In this document: positions 9,886-20,670 of the stretch, piece by piece
How positions within the stretch are numbered: position 1 is the stretch's first letter
How the letters are laid out: each line of letters begins with the position of its first letter
NCBI GenBank assembly: GCA_023627715.1
Contig: JAMAHW010000001.1
Span: forward strand, 62,001 to 126,000
Source of the DNA: Periconia sp. R9002
Lineage: Eukaryota > Ascomycota > Dothideomycetes > Pleosporales > Periconiaceae
DNA length: 64,000 bases
Reading direction: 5' to 3'
Notes under the pieces: model-generated
What the model was told of the DNA's origin: nothing
Databases searched by the model: none
What the model saw: only the letters and a program-made list of their open reading frames with translations
Position numbers and translations under genes: made by a program

Positions 9886-12725
9886 GGCGGGAAAAAGAAT
9901 GTAAATGAGTAGTTTAAACGCTCTTTCGAAAGAGTGGTGCTGCGATGAAGAAAGAATCGAACTGGGTGGCTATCCCCAGTTTAGGGTTTGAAAGGGCGAG
10001 AGCAGCTATACTTCCAAGGAGGCGCAGGAGGCGCATGTGTATTCATTCTGCGAAGACCCTTGTCTAATGAACTATTCGGGATACCGTGAAAACGCGCAAG
10101 TAAGGATCAACAATACGTTTGTAATCTTTAGCCCGATAAGGTAAGTAAGGTTCGGTGTTTGTATATAGGAGTGACACGCTGGCGCGTCACCCCTCTGTAA
10201 ACGTCAAGCATGCATGAATTTTGAGAGCGATTGATTGCCTACAACTACACTAAATAGTTTGAAAAGTTCTCAACGAGCTGAAGTCTCTCACTGATTTGTA
10301 TCAAATTTTTTGTCTTCATCGCAAGTGATTGGTGTAATCAGTCACGGTATCAACACTGGTTCGAATCTCAGGTAACGTCCTTGGCTGGTACGTTGCGGAT
10401 ATAAAGTACGGGCGGGCCAGAGCATGCGGGTTTAGCTCCTTGGAGTACCATACGGACCTTTCTCTTTTAAGCATCATAGGGGCTTAGCATCTTCAAGTTT
10501 CATACATGCTTGGCTCTTTCGAGGACTACGAGACTAAATCCTTTAAGCGCTGCACAGGCTTGGCTGCTTTGAGTATATAGTGAGTCACTAGATTATCCTA
10601 GTAACTCGCTATATACTTAAAGGAGCTAAGCCTATATAGTGCTTGAAGCATTCTTCTTCGAGTATATAGCGAGTCACTTGGATGATCTAGTGCAGAGATG
10701 AAGCTTTTAATGTCTATCAGTGTGTTCTGCAGATGCGTACAGTACTTCGTTTTGATTCCAGGTTTTGGAAATATCAGGTGCTTTAATACTGTTGGATACC
10801 CACACCTCCGGAAACGTCTCCGACGAAGTGATTGCATTGCGCGTTTAAAATATGGTTCGAACAGATAACTGGGCATTTTAGTGTACGTATGTCTACGAAA
10901 AGTTTCCGGTACATGTCGTTCTAGTGAAACTGGATTATAAATTCGATGTTGAAGCAATGGGATTCTTTGAACAATGTTATAATAGACAAAATGACCGAAA
11001 ATCTGGGATATTGACAACAAAGAGGAGACTTACAGTGTATTGACGCATCGGGACGCTGCATACCGTGAGGTTAGTCTACCCACTAATAGTTGACTAATTG
11101 TATCAAACGGATGAGAAAGGTCTAACATCTGATTTATATAAAAACACAGTTCAGCTGAACCTCCCGATATACGGCGTCCCAATGTGTCAATACCCTGTAC
11201 GGTATCCCACACCTGTACTTGGCCCGGTTTCAGGGGTAAGACAAGCACCCTACTCGTGGTACGTTGAGGACGCTGCATATGTGAGCCACATCTAGTGAAA
11301 GAACCAAAAATATTGGCACAGTAGTCTCGTTACGGTACACGTTATGGTAAACTTCTCACGTTATGGTACACTCGACCTGTACAAACGACTGCATCGAGCC
11401 AATAAGCATGTTCGGTGACCAAAGACATCATTGGTTATTGGGTATAGAGCTGCAAAGCCACGCATTGATATCAACCAGCTCTTGCCAATGGCATAGCCAC
11501 GGGTCCAACGCCTAGGAGATTACGATTTCAACACTCTCTAGGCAAATGCTGGCGTAAAAATAAAGTCGTTCAGACTTCGGGCTGATTACTAGTGCCCGTC
11601 TCGTTCACAAGCTAAGGTTTGACGTGTGGCGTTCACGTCCTCTTCATTCGTGGGGAATAGCGAAAACACACCAAGTTCGCGGCGTGCAGTAGTTACAATC
11701 AATTCATGCATCGAACAAAGGCCCAGCCATCAAGTTCGATAAGAAAGATCGGAATGTGAAGATGGTGGAGTATGCTCCGAAGCTTAGCTACGTCATGCGA
11801 AAGGGGACATCATTTCTTGGTAGAAACGTCCAAACCCAGCGGGTCAAATTCATTAAACTGAGTTTCTAATCTTACGAGACGAACCGTACAGAGGGGCGAA
11901 GCACCGGGTCATACCCCTGTAATTGCATGAAATATGAATTTGATCCTCACAGAGTATTGCTACCCTGGGTATCGACACAGGTAGGGGGGATACACTCCCT
12001 GTAGTTGCATATTTCACAAGTAACAAATGATACAAAGCGGACGAGCGGGGTTGGAGCCTGTAGGTAGCCCTGATTCGATACAAACTTGCACGTTTTTATG
12101 CGTATGACGCGACACTGTTGGACTCTGTACATGCACATACGCACACAAAGCTTAGAGCGCTTCCGCAACGTACCATAGGCGTAACTGTTGTCGACTGTGT
12201 AGTCCTGACGCCTGGACTCGTAAGTTCCCGGATCTCGGTGGAGGTTGGCTCAACCTGGTTTTCGATCGTGATAAAAGAAGTCCCGTGGTGGATACAGCGA
12301 GTAATGACAGCGGGAGGCCGTTACCGGAGTTTAGAACTCACTGCTCATCTCCGCCGCTTCTTATTCGTGCATAGGTTCCGTACCTGAGCTGTCGCTACGT
12401 TCTGTGTATTGTATATTTACTACACGTTTTTGTACCTTGAAGTTTTTAAGGGGGATATACTCTTGTTGTCACATATCCAGAATTCGAACAGTGAGGCTCT
12501 ATCACTCTCTTGAAGAGAGATGAAAATGGTTGTGGCTGAGATGCGGACTGAAATGGCGCACAGTGGTTGGCCTACCTGCGATTGGCTGAACATAGTTGAT
12601 TTCTTCATTAGGGACTGAATGCAATAACCATTGATGCTATGTAAAATACTTTAATAGGGGCTGCCAAACAGTTCGTAATATGTATCAGCTTCCGAATATG
12701 AGCGCTACACTCATCCTCGAAACCG
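9886..12725. other. Gene-free, repeat-rich 2.8-kb block
   Basis: No supported gene. Open frames are short and show no family features. The block contains degenerate copies of a roughly 18-bp motif beginning GCTTRGCTCCTT (about 10430, 10481, 10508 and 10557), a large imperfect hairpin at 10557-10632, twin ACGTTATGGTA units at 11339-11349 and 11358-11368, and a repeated CCCTGTARTTGCAT at 11914-11927 and 11997-12010. It looks like decayed mobile or repetitive DNA between two glycosyltransferase genes. Confidence 0.5.
10557..10632. repeat. Imperfect 35-bp inverted repeat (hairpin) with a 6-nt loop
   Basis: The arms are 10557-10591 and 10598-10632. They pair at 30 of 35 positions, and four of the five mismatches are transitions. 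The core TATATAG-GAGT-CTAG appears again at about 10656-10690, where the left arm and loop region recur in direct orientation. The structure could be a small foldback element or a satellite remnant. Confidence 0.7.
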
Positions 12726-13646
12726 TCAAATCGTCAATTCATACATGTCTTCCCAGTCTCCCCATTGTACCTGGTTCTCATACTTCCTCATGAGCTGCCC
12801 TGTTGGATCCTCACCGTCGACATGAGCCCACGCGCCCGCGAAATGAAGCACAAACATTCCAGGTTTCCATACTTGTTGCGATTCGTCAAAACATGCAATC
12901 TCTGGCGGAAATGCGTTGAGTTTCCACTGCGGAACCTGAATAGTGCGTTGACTAGTGCTCGCATCGTCTCTAAGCAACGTTACCATGGAGTCTTGTTCGC
13001 TGAATTGCTCGCCTTTTTCCCTATGGCTCTCTTCGATGGCCGCCGCATCCCTAAAGACCTTGATGGAGCGTTCGTGCGCTCGTACAATAAAGGAGCCCAT
13101 ATTCAACCCATTGCAGTCGTGCGTGAGAAGATAGTCGATCTCGTCTGGATCCGTCACATTTGCGAGTGTGTCTTGGATAATGTCGGACACTTTGATTTCG
13201 GTGTTGGTGATGAGAGTGTCGAAATCCATCCACCAGAGCCAGTCGTACTTGTTTTCTTTGATAAGGCGTGCTATCATCTCGAATTTCCACCACATAGTCC
13301 CGCGCTTGGAATGCTCTTCATAGTCAATGATGAAATCATAGCCTTGCCGACGAGCATAATCTGGGTTTTCAGGTCAGTATTGCCGACAGAGGTTGAGGGA
13401 AAGGCATGACGCACGACTTTTCCCCTTCAGCGACGCATGCAAATATGAGCGCTGATTTGTCACAAAAGTCACAAGAGCTATCCGAGGGCCAGTTGTGCGA
13501 GGTGGTTCAGATGGAGAATCCAAAGGTGAGGTGGATGGCGCAAACCCGGCTGGGAATGAACTGCGGCTGAATTGATAGCCAAGAAAGAAACAAAAAGCAA
13601 GCAGGAGAATCAGAGACGGAGGCACTTTCAACGGCCGAAACAACAT
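12726..13646 (-). CDS. Galactosyl/mannosyltransferase, GT34 family (GMA12/MNN10)
   Basis: This is a Golgi alpha-galactosyl- or alpha-mannosyltransferase of CAZy family GT34. Exons are 13646-13418 and 13360-12726 on the minus strand (57-nt intron with donor GTCGTG), giving 287 residues. A membrane anchor (SLILLLAFCFFLGYQF, about residues 11-26) is followed by a Ser/Pro stem. The fold is marked by NYARRQGYDFIIDY at residue 77, a catalytic DFD at 122-124 within WLWWMDFDTLI, LTHDCNGLNMGSFIVR, FSEQDSMVTLL and the C-terminal MFVLHFAGAWAHV. NYARRQGYD spans the splice, which confirms the intron. It lies on the same strand as the other glycosyltransferase 2.8 kb away, but the two are clearly different in sequence, so recent tandem duplication is unlikely. 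Confidence 0.9.
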
Positions 13647-14192
13647 GACGACATCTGCTCCTGGTGGACCTGGAGTGAAGATCAGAAGTGTCTCAAACTG
13701 ACACGAAGTCTACAGATTGCATGATAGGTTTTGGCTTGGAATGCCACTCATGCAAGGGCGTCAGCTGTAGCCGACAATCATGTGTGCCGGCTGTAGTCTA
13801 ATTAGATGGGCCTGTCGGGTGTTACAGCCCGGCCAGAGACAGAATACGAACTGTATCCAGCTCTCATTGATTCAGGTCTGGCTTGTGTGAATAGAGACCA
13901 GATTAATAATAGTCACGTTGCAATGATTCGCCGTGGAGTTCACAGTGGAGTTTGGAGGTTGGAGACGGGCACCAGGACGGCTAGGCCCTACACCAGCCAC
14001 GTTCCCCAGCCCCCAACTTCCCCACTTCATTCCCCACCAGATCCCAGACACCACCAACAGTACAATGACATAACTCACGCCCTCCCTACATCGAAACCAA
14101 AAGTGACTTTTCATACACCAGCGCATCATATTGTCGACTACTACGCCGAGCTACCATCGCATATTCGTCAACACTAACGCCTTCCGCCTGAA
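13647..14192. other. Divergent intergenic region
   Basis: This is the shared upstream region of the GT34 gene (minus) and the GRF gene (plus). A 123-codon open frame at 13806-14177 has no family features, and the Pro-rich DNA near 14000-14080 looks like leader sequence. No clear TATA element. Confidence 0.35.
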
Positions 14193-15277
14193 ATGTCTGC
14201 CAAGAAAGGCGGAAAGGCTTATCAAGGACCCCCCAGAGGATCGTTTCTTGATGGAATATGGCATTGCGATTGCAATCCTCCGCTGCCTGCCATCCACTTC
14301 CCCGTGAAAAAGGCCGGTCCAAACAAGGGACGTTGGTGTACGTTCCACGGTCGTTATGCTCTAAGGTTGAACGGGTCGCTAACATGTTGACAGTCCGAAC
14401 TTGTCAGAAAGAGCAGAGTGATAAATCTCGATGTAAATTCTTTCTTTGGGACACAGATGCTGCCCCGCGCGAAAATGCCGCACTGTCAAGCAATTCGCGT
14501 ACAGAGCCTAGTCGCGCGAAGGCAGCATCGCCCCCTCGAGCAAAGGCTGTAGCGCCTCCTTCGCCTCTCCCTCCTGTGCGCACTTTCTCTAACTCGACCC
14601 GGAAGCGAACGCGCGCGAGCTACCAGAGCGACGAAGATGATGAATATGAGTTTGGAGATAACAGTGCAGCTTTCGATGAAGAGCTCGACAACATCGTCAC
14701 GGCAGTGGAAACCCCTAGTAAGAAAGCGCGATTCGACGATGCCTTCACCACACCAAAACGACGAAAGCTTCCCTGGCAGAAAGATGAACCTTCATCAAAC
14801 ACCTACGGGCTTCAGACGCCTCAAACCGAGAGCCGTACGCTCACAAATCCTTTCGCACCAAAAGCGCCTGCCGATACCCTCACCACCCCTTCGAAACCTA
14901 TCTCATTGGATGTTGTGTCAATTCAATCCTTGACTCCTTCCTCTTCGCCCATGGAGACACCTACTCCAAGCCGTTTCAAAAATGTCGCCGCCGAAGGAGA
15001 TATGGTACGCGACATTTTCGACGTTCTTCGCAGGGCCAACGTGAAACTGGACGAGCAAACTAGCAGGGACATCACTACTGTCCTATCCAAACACGCGACC
15101 ATATCAGAAGGTGTGAAGAAGGGGCGCGATGTCGCGAGGGCAGCTGTCAAAGCTAAAGATGCCAAGATCACGGAACTGACCTACCGTGTCAATACTCTGG
15201 AGGCAGAACTAGAAGCCGAGCGAGCTACGGTGGCTCACTTGCAGTGGAAGGCAGAGCATGAGAATGACCTTGATTGA
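14193..15277 (+). CDS. GRF-type zinc-finger protein with C-terminal coiled coil
   Basis: Exons are 14193-14337 and 14394-15277, giving 342 residues. The GRF zinc finger is at residues 25-67: Cys25, Cys27, Cys52 and Cys62, with the signature GPNKGRWF and the closing FFLW. The GRW/F signature crosses the splice, which fixes the intron at 14338-14393. GRF fingers bind single-stranded nucleic acid in topoisomerase III, APE2 and NEIL3 relatives, but here there is no nuclease or topoisomerase domain. The middle is Ser/Pro/Thr-rich with short basic stretches (possible NLS, e.g. TPKRRKLPW). The last 90 residues form a coiled coil ending ELTYRVNTLEAELEAERATV. An accessory DNA-repair or DNA-processing role is inferred, not shown. 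Confidence 0.85.
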
Positions 15278-16460
15278 GCGAAGAGCGTCAAGTCTCATTA
15301 CACTCCAACCATCACCGCCTCGCTTCTCCGGAAATAATACGAATACGGCACATAGCCGAAGTTGGGAAACATGCAGTTTGAAGCACGGCAATGGTGATTG
15401 CAGATGTGTATCCTGTTGCATGGCGGACCTATGAAGGCCCCGAGATTGTACCAGGATATTTAGCCATCCCACAGCAAGTCGCATGGTATTGTATATATAC
15501 ATTAATGACGTCCCACGATACCCTGCACGGGTACCCTCTGGATCGCGGAGAGCAACCCGTTAAGTTTTTTCTGCAATAGATACCCACGAAGCAATTTATA
15601 TTTTACGCCCCATTCGGATCGTTTCTCTGGAGCTGTCAGCTGCTATGCTTGCTGTAGTACACTGAATATCGCCTATATCGCGGATACCGAGTTTGTTTGA
15701 TCCAAGCAGGGAGGTTACAGGACATTATCAGCATCCTAAAACGAACCCGTGCGATGTCTCAGTAGCAAAGGACTTTATACCCGAGTATAACGTAGCTGTG
15801 CAACCGCGAAACTGGATCTCTATTGTGACGACCTTGGAATGCATATCGACCTAATAAGCTTTTGCACTAGCGAATCACGCTAAGCCACATGCATCATTTC
15901 TGTGTACATCCATCCAGTTCCTCCACTCAATAATGTACAGGCATTCAAACATGGCCCTGTCCATTCGCAGGCGAAATCTAGAAGATGTCATTTTGAAGAC
16001 AGCATTACCGCAGCATGCCTTGTGACTCACGAAACTGCATGTGGCGGTGACAGGCGATCAGAGGGTGCGCGTTTTCTGCGACAACAACGACCCACCAATC
16101 AGAGTGGATGCGCGACTTGTGCGAGTGGGCCTTAGAAAAGCGTTTTTTATGCGACGCATTTTTATTATTGTCAATTCCATATACAGCCAGTGATTATATA
16201 TGTGCAGGTAGGTATGCATGCATGCATTTGGAAGATTCTGCCTGCTTCTTCATTAAACGCTGCTTCCATCCTTTTAGTTTATCTGTCTTGCTCTTTCCAT
16301 TCTTCGCCTGGGTACTTGACTTGATATTAAAAGCGATCCGGCAGCAATATATCCTACATACAACCCTACCACAAACCTTCCAGCCGACCGTGTCACTGAC
16401 GGGATACCACCCGGGCGTTACTCGTCACATATTACGACGAACGAACCTAAAACAGGCAAT
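15278..16460. other. Intergenic, upstream of the copper ATPase
   Basis: No gene recognised. A CCAAT box is at 16095-16099, and an ATGCATGC short repeat lies near 16213-16225. The stretch just before the ATG (16260-16460) is pyrimidine-rich in places and probably holds the 5' leader. Confidence 0.35.
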
Positions 16461-19400
16461 ATGTTTGCTTCAACATCATTACACCCGTCGTCGCCGGGGG
16501 CCGACATCCTTATTACCACCATCTTCATATCCAACCTCCACTGTCCGTCGTGCATAGAAAGCATACAAGAGTCGCTGAGCGCCCTATCCCCGGCCCCAAC
16601 ATCCGTCTCGTGCTCGGTGACTTCGCATTCCGTTACCCTGCGCCACAGCGCCTCCCTTGCTGTCGACCAAATCACGGGCTCGGTCGAAGCCGCTGGCTTT
16701 GAAGTGCACAGCGTCTTTCAACAGCACGCAAATTCTGCCTCTGCGCCCGTCGAGGTTTGCAGGTTGGGTGACGACTCGGTGGACTGGAGCGACAGTTTTG
16801 AACACTCCATCGCGAAGTGGTTTCCAGTGACTTCAAACCAGAAGCTGACACGCACACCGACGGGCAAGATGAGAGAGAAACACGTGGAGCAGTGCGGGCA
16901 GTGCAAGGCGGAGGCCGGAGGAGTCAAGTTGACGGACGGTGTGCAAACGGAAGAAAAGCTAAAGCCGATGAAGCCCGAACCCACGGTGACGTACCAGTCC
17001 AATATCGACGATACTGTCCTGGATAGAGCCATGTCTCCTGTTTCGAATGACTTTGTTTCGGTGGGCTCGATGGATGAAGTTGCTGTTTGCAAAGCTGTGA
17101 TTGCGATCGAGGGGATGACGTGCAGCTCGTGTGTGAACAGTGTCACGCAAGCTGTCGAGGAACTGCCGTGGGTTCGGTCTGTCAATGTGAACCTTCTCAC
17201 TAATAGCGCAACCGTTGTTTTCGAGGGGAACGGGAAGATCGACGATCTCATCAACCACATCGAAGACACTGGATTTGGCGCTACCGTGGAGAAGATGGAG
17301 CATTCGGATAAATGGCGAGCAACGTACTCCATAACCGGCATGACTTGTAGCGTTTGCGTTGGCAACATCACCGAGGCGGTGAAGAAACAAGAGTGGGTGG
17401 AAAGGGTCGAAGTCAATCTGCTATCCAACAGCGGTACCATCGTTTTCCTGGGAAGGCATCATCTAGATCAACTCAAAGAAATCATCGAAGACGCTGGCTA
17501 CGATGCAACCCTCGACAGCATTGTCCACGAAGGCGTAGCGAGCAGGGAAACGACCGAGCGCCATGTCGCGATACAAATCGACGGGATGTTTTGCCACCAC
17601 TGCCCGGAAAACATCCTTCGAGAGTTGGTTACAACGTATGGAAAAAGCCAACACTCGTTTGCCATCGAAGAACCTCTCCTTTCTCAGAAGCAGCCAATTC
17701 TGAAGGTCAAGTATATGCCCAGTCCACCAAATCTCACTTTACGTCACATATTTCATACCATTGAAGAGCTGAACCCGAATTTCAAGCTCTCGGTATATCA
17801 CCCTCCCACCATCGAGGAACGCGCCCGCGAGATGCACCGACAGGAGCGAAGACGCATTTTATTCCGGCTTCTCCTTTCGGTCATTATTGCGATTCCGACT
17901 TTCATTTTGGGCATTGTGTTTATGAGTCTGGTCAAAGAGTCCCATCCCATTCGCCGCTATGTGATGCAGCCAATGTGGGCGGGCAATGCTACTCGACTTA
18001 GTTGGGCTCTATTTATCCTCGCAACCCCGGTTTACTTCCTGGCAGCGGATACGTTTCACCGACGGGCTTTCAAGGAACTGAAGGCTTTGTGGAGACCGGG
18101 AAGCCGATTTTCATACCTTCACAGGTTTACGAGATTCGGCAGCATGAATATGCTTGTGTCGCTAGGGACGAGCATTGCTTACTTTGCCTCAACGGTTGAG
18201 TTGGCCCTGGCAGCTGCAAAGAAGACCTCAGGAGCCATGACTGATTCGTACTTTGATGCCGTCGTTTTTCTCACCATGTTCCTCCTCGTCGGTCGCTTCT
18301 TGGAAGCATACAGCAAAGCAAAGACGGGTGATGCGGTTACCTCCCTCGGTAATCTACGGCCTAAGGAGGCTATCTTGGTCACAGAAGGGGAAGGAGATGT
18401 CAAAATCCCCATTGATTTGCTCGAGATTGGAGACACGGTCCGTGTCTACAACGGTACGTCTCCGCCGTTTGACGGCGTCGTCCTGGAAGGAAATACCGAC
18501 TTCGACGAGTCCAGTCTCACTGGCGAATCGCGCCCGGTAAAGAAGGAGTCGGGAGATGCAGTCTACTCGGGTACCGTGAACAAGGGATCACCCATCAAGA
18601 TCAAGATCACCACCATCGCCGGAAGTTCCATGCTGGACCAGATTATCGATGCCGTCCGCGAAGGGCAAACGCGCCGCGCGCCCGTGGAACGAGTTGCCAG
18701 CACAATCACCGGCCACTTTGTCCCCTTTGTCGTGCTTATTGCTATTCTCACGTGGGTGATTTGGCTGGCGCTTGGAACGAGTGGAGCTATTCCTGAATCG
18801 TGGCGGAATGAAGGTTCAGGTGGGTGGGCGCTGTGGTCGCTGAGGTTCGCCATCGCCGTCTTCGTCATTGCGTGCCCGTGTGGAATCGGGCTCGCAGCAC
18901 CCACTGCTCTGTTTGTCGGCGGAGGCCTGGCGGCACAGCATGGTATTCTTGTCAAGGGCGGTGGAGAAGCTTTTCAAGAAGCGAGCTCGCTCGACTGCAT
19001 CGTGTTTGACAAGACGGGAACCCTTACTCAAGGAGGTGATCCTGCGGTGACGGATCATACAGTTGCTGGGGATCAGGATCGGAAGATTGTATTTGGTGTT
19101 GTGAAGGCTCTCGAGGAACAGAGTAATCATCCCATCGCGAGAGCTCTGATCTCGTTTTGTAACGGAGGTTCGCCAGCGGTGTTGGAGGCTACTGAAGTGG
19201 ATGAGATTCCTGGCAAGGGACTCAAGGGAACATTCTTGGTTGATGGGCAGCAGATTACAGCTATTGTTGGGAACGAAGCCCTCATGGCCGATCATCACGT
19301 CAACATCGCAGCCGAAGAGACATCGACACTGAAAGAGTGGAAGAAACAGGGAAAATCGGTAGCACTCGCTGCATTCTCTGTACAAAGCCAAACACCACAG

Positions 19401-20219
19401 CAAGAGACGGTTCCAACCAGCCATGTCTGGGAACTGGCCGGCATGTTCTCCATCTCGGACCCTCTGCGTCCCGAAGCAGCCAGCGTCATCGCGCAGCTGC
19501 AGAAACGCGGCATCGACGTGTGGATGCTATCGGGCGACAACCCCATCACGGCCAACGCCGTGGGCCAGCAAGTCGGCATCCCCGCCTCCAACATCATCGC
19601 GGGCGTGCTCCCCGAGCAAAAGGCCGAAAAGATTAGATACCTCCAACGAAGCCTGACCAAGAAACCAAACTCAACCACGTCCCTCTTCCGCGCCCCTTCG
19701 TGCCTCCGCCGCAACCCCAAACCAACCACCACCACGCAGCGCGCAACCATCGCCATGGTGGGCGACGGCATCAACGACGCCCCCGCCCTCTCCACGGCCG
19801 ACCTCTCCATCGCCATCGGTTCCGGCTCTGACATCGCACTCTCGTCGTCTTCTTTTATCCTCATCACGTCCCGCCTCACCTCGCTCCTCACCCTCCTCGA
19901 CCTCTCACGCGTCGTGTTCCGCCGCGTCTACTTCAACTTCGCGTGGGCCCTCGTGTACAACGTCTGCGCTATGCCCATCGCCGCTGGTGTGCTGTACCCC
20001 ATCACCACCGGCCATCCGAAACACATGGATATGCATCATAACGGCGTCGGCATGGAGGGTGGCATGGGCATGGGGGATAATGGTGTTAAGCATGTGAGGC
20101 TGGATCCCGTCTGGGCGGCGCTGGCTATGGCGTTGAGTAGTGTTAGTGTGGTGTGTAGTAGTTTGTTGTTGAGGAGTAGGGTTCCGTGGGTGGGGTTCAA
20201 TGGGGGGAAGAAGGAGTAG
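16461..20219 (+). CDS. Copper-transporting P1B-type ATPase
   Basis: This is an intronless 1252-residue heavy-metal ATPase that moves Cu(I) across a Golgi or plasma membrane. The N-terminus has four HMA-like modules: a degenerate one with CPSC at 28-31, two canonical GMTCSSC/GMTCSVC modules with Cys221/224 and Cys296/299, and a MFCHHC module with Cys378/381. Core motifs are intact: TGES at 687-690, the transmembrane CPC at 805-807, the phosphorylated DKTGTLT from Asp850, the P1B-specific His-Pro at 890-891, and GDGINDAP at 1101-1108. The CHHC module recalls fungal CrpA/Crp1-type detoxifying exporters more than the two-HMA Ccc2, so a copper-resistance role is possible. A Met/His-rich loop at 1185-1211 lies between the last two membrane segments. 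Transcription converges on BUB2. Confidence 0.96.
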   Translation: MFASTSLHPSSPGADILITTIFISNLHCPSCIESIQESLSALSPAPTSVSCSVTSHSVTLRHSASLAVDQITGSVEAAGFEVHSVFQQHANSASAPVEVCRLGDDSVDWSDSFEHSIAKWFPVTSNQKLTRTPTGKMREKHVEQCGQCKAEAGGVKLTDGVQTEEKLKPMKPEPTVTYQSNIDDTVLDRAMSPVSNDFVSVGSMDEVAVCKAVIAIEGMTCSSCVNSVTQAVEELPWVRSVNVNLLTNSATVVFEGNGKIDDLINHIEDTGFGATVEKMEHSDKWRATYSITGMTCSVCVGNITEAVKKQEWVERVEVNLLSNSGTIVFLGRHHLDQLKEIIEDAGYDATLDSIVHEGVASRETTERHVAIQIDGMFCHHCPENILRELVTTYGKSQHSFAIEEPLLSQKQPILKVKYMPSPPNLTLRHIFHTIEELNPNFKLSVYHPPTIEERAREMHRQERRRILFRLLLSVIIAIPTFILGIVFMSLVKESHPIRRYVMQPMWAGNATRLSWALFILATPVYFLAADTFHRRAFKELKALWRPGSRFSYLHRFTRFGSMNMLVSLGTSIAYFASTVELALAAAKKTSGAMTDSYFDAVVFLTMFLLVGRFLEAYSKAKTGDAVTSLGNLRPKEAILVTEGEGDVKIPIDLLEIGDTVRVYNGTSPPFDGVVLEGNTDFDESSLTGESRPVKKESGDAVYSGTVNKGSPIKIKITTIAGSSMLDQIIDAVREGQTRRAPVERVASTITGHFVPFVVLIAILTWVIWLALGTSGAIPESWRNEGSGGWALWSLRFAIAVFVIACPCGIGLAAPTALFVGGGLAAQHGILVKGGGEAFQEASSLDCIVFDKTGTLTQGGDPAVTDHTVAGDQDRKIVFGVVKALEEQSNHPIARALISFCNGGSPAVLEATEVDEIPGKGLKGTFLVDGQQITAIVGNEALMADHHVNIAAEETSTLKEWKKQGKSVALAAFSVQSQTPQQETVPTSHVWELAGMFSISDPLRPEAASVIAQLQKRGIDVWMLSGDNPITANAVGQQVGIPASNIIAGVLPEQKAEKIRYLQRSLTKKPNSTTSLFRAPSCLRRNPKPTTTTQRATIAMVGDGINDAPALSTADLSIAIGSGSDIALSSSSFILITSRLTSLLTLLDLSRVVFRRVYFNFAWALVYNVCAMPIAAGVLYPITTGHPKHMDMHHNGVGMEGGMGMGDNGVKHVRLDPVWAALAMALSSVSVVCSSLLLRSRVPWVGFNGGKKE

Positions 20220-20670
20220 TGTGGATGTGGTGTGATTGTGTTCTTTCTTCATTTTTGTTGTTAGGTGTCTGCTTTCGCTTCTTTTTTTCTTCGGTCGAGG
20301 TTGAGTTGTCAGTGCTGGATGGAAAGATATAATGTTGTTGGTGGTTTGGTGGATGGGAATGAATGAGTGAGTGAAATGAATGCATATCCTTTATATTTCT
20401 TCGATATTTTTGCTGCATAACAAAAGCAGCATCACTCTCTTGTCCTTCTCCTGAGCTCTGTCGTGAATCCTCCGTGCGTACATCAATCGTAATATTTCAT
20501 ATGCTTTTGGTATCATTCATCACCTAACGCCTGTAAAAAAAGAACTCCTTTTCTCTCTTTAATTGAAAAAACCCCCTTTTCTCACCCCCCGTCATGATAA
20601 AGAAAAGTCGTGAAAGTCGTCAATGATGGTGAAACCTGTGCGCCAATTCTTCTCTATCGGGTTTTTAGGT
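20220..20670. other. Convergent intergenic region
   Basis: This lies between the 3' ends of the copper ATPase (plus) and BUB2 (minus). T-rich and pyrimidine runs near 20270-20300 and 20540-20580 are consistent with 3' UTR/polyadenylation sequence. No gene seen. Confidence 0.35.

Noticed and set aside
10355..10375. tRNA-like B box GGTTCGAATC
   Set aside because: The T-arm stem does not pair and no matching anticodon or acceptor stem was found, so it is not called as a tRNA.
13806..14177. 123-codon plus-strand frame before the GRF gene
   Set aside because: Pro/His-rich with no family. It ends just before the GRF start and is most likely leader sequence.
19295..19891. 198-codon antisense frame in the ATPase
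   Set aside because: Shadow of a GC-rich coding exon, with no family features.
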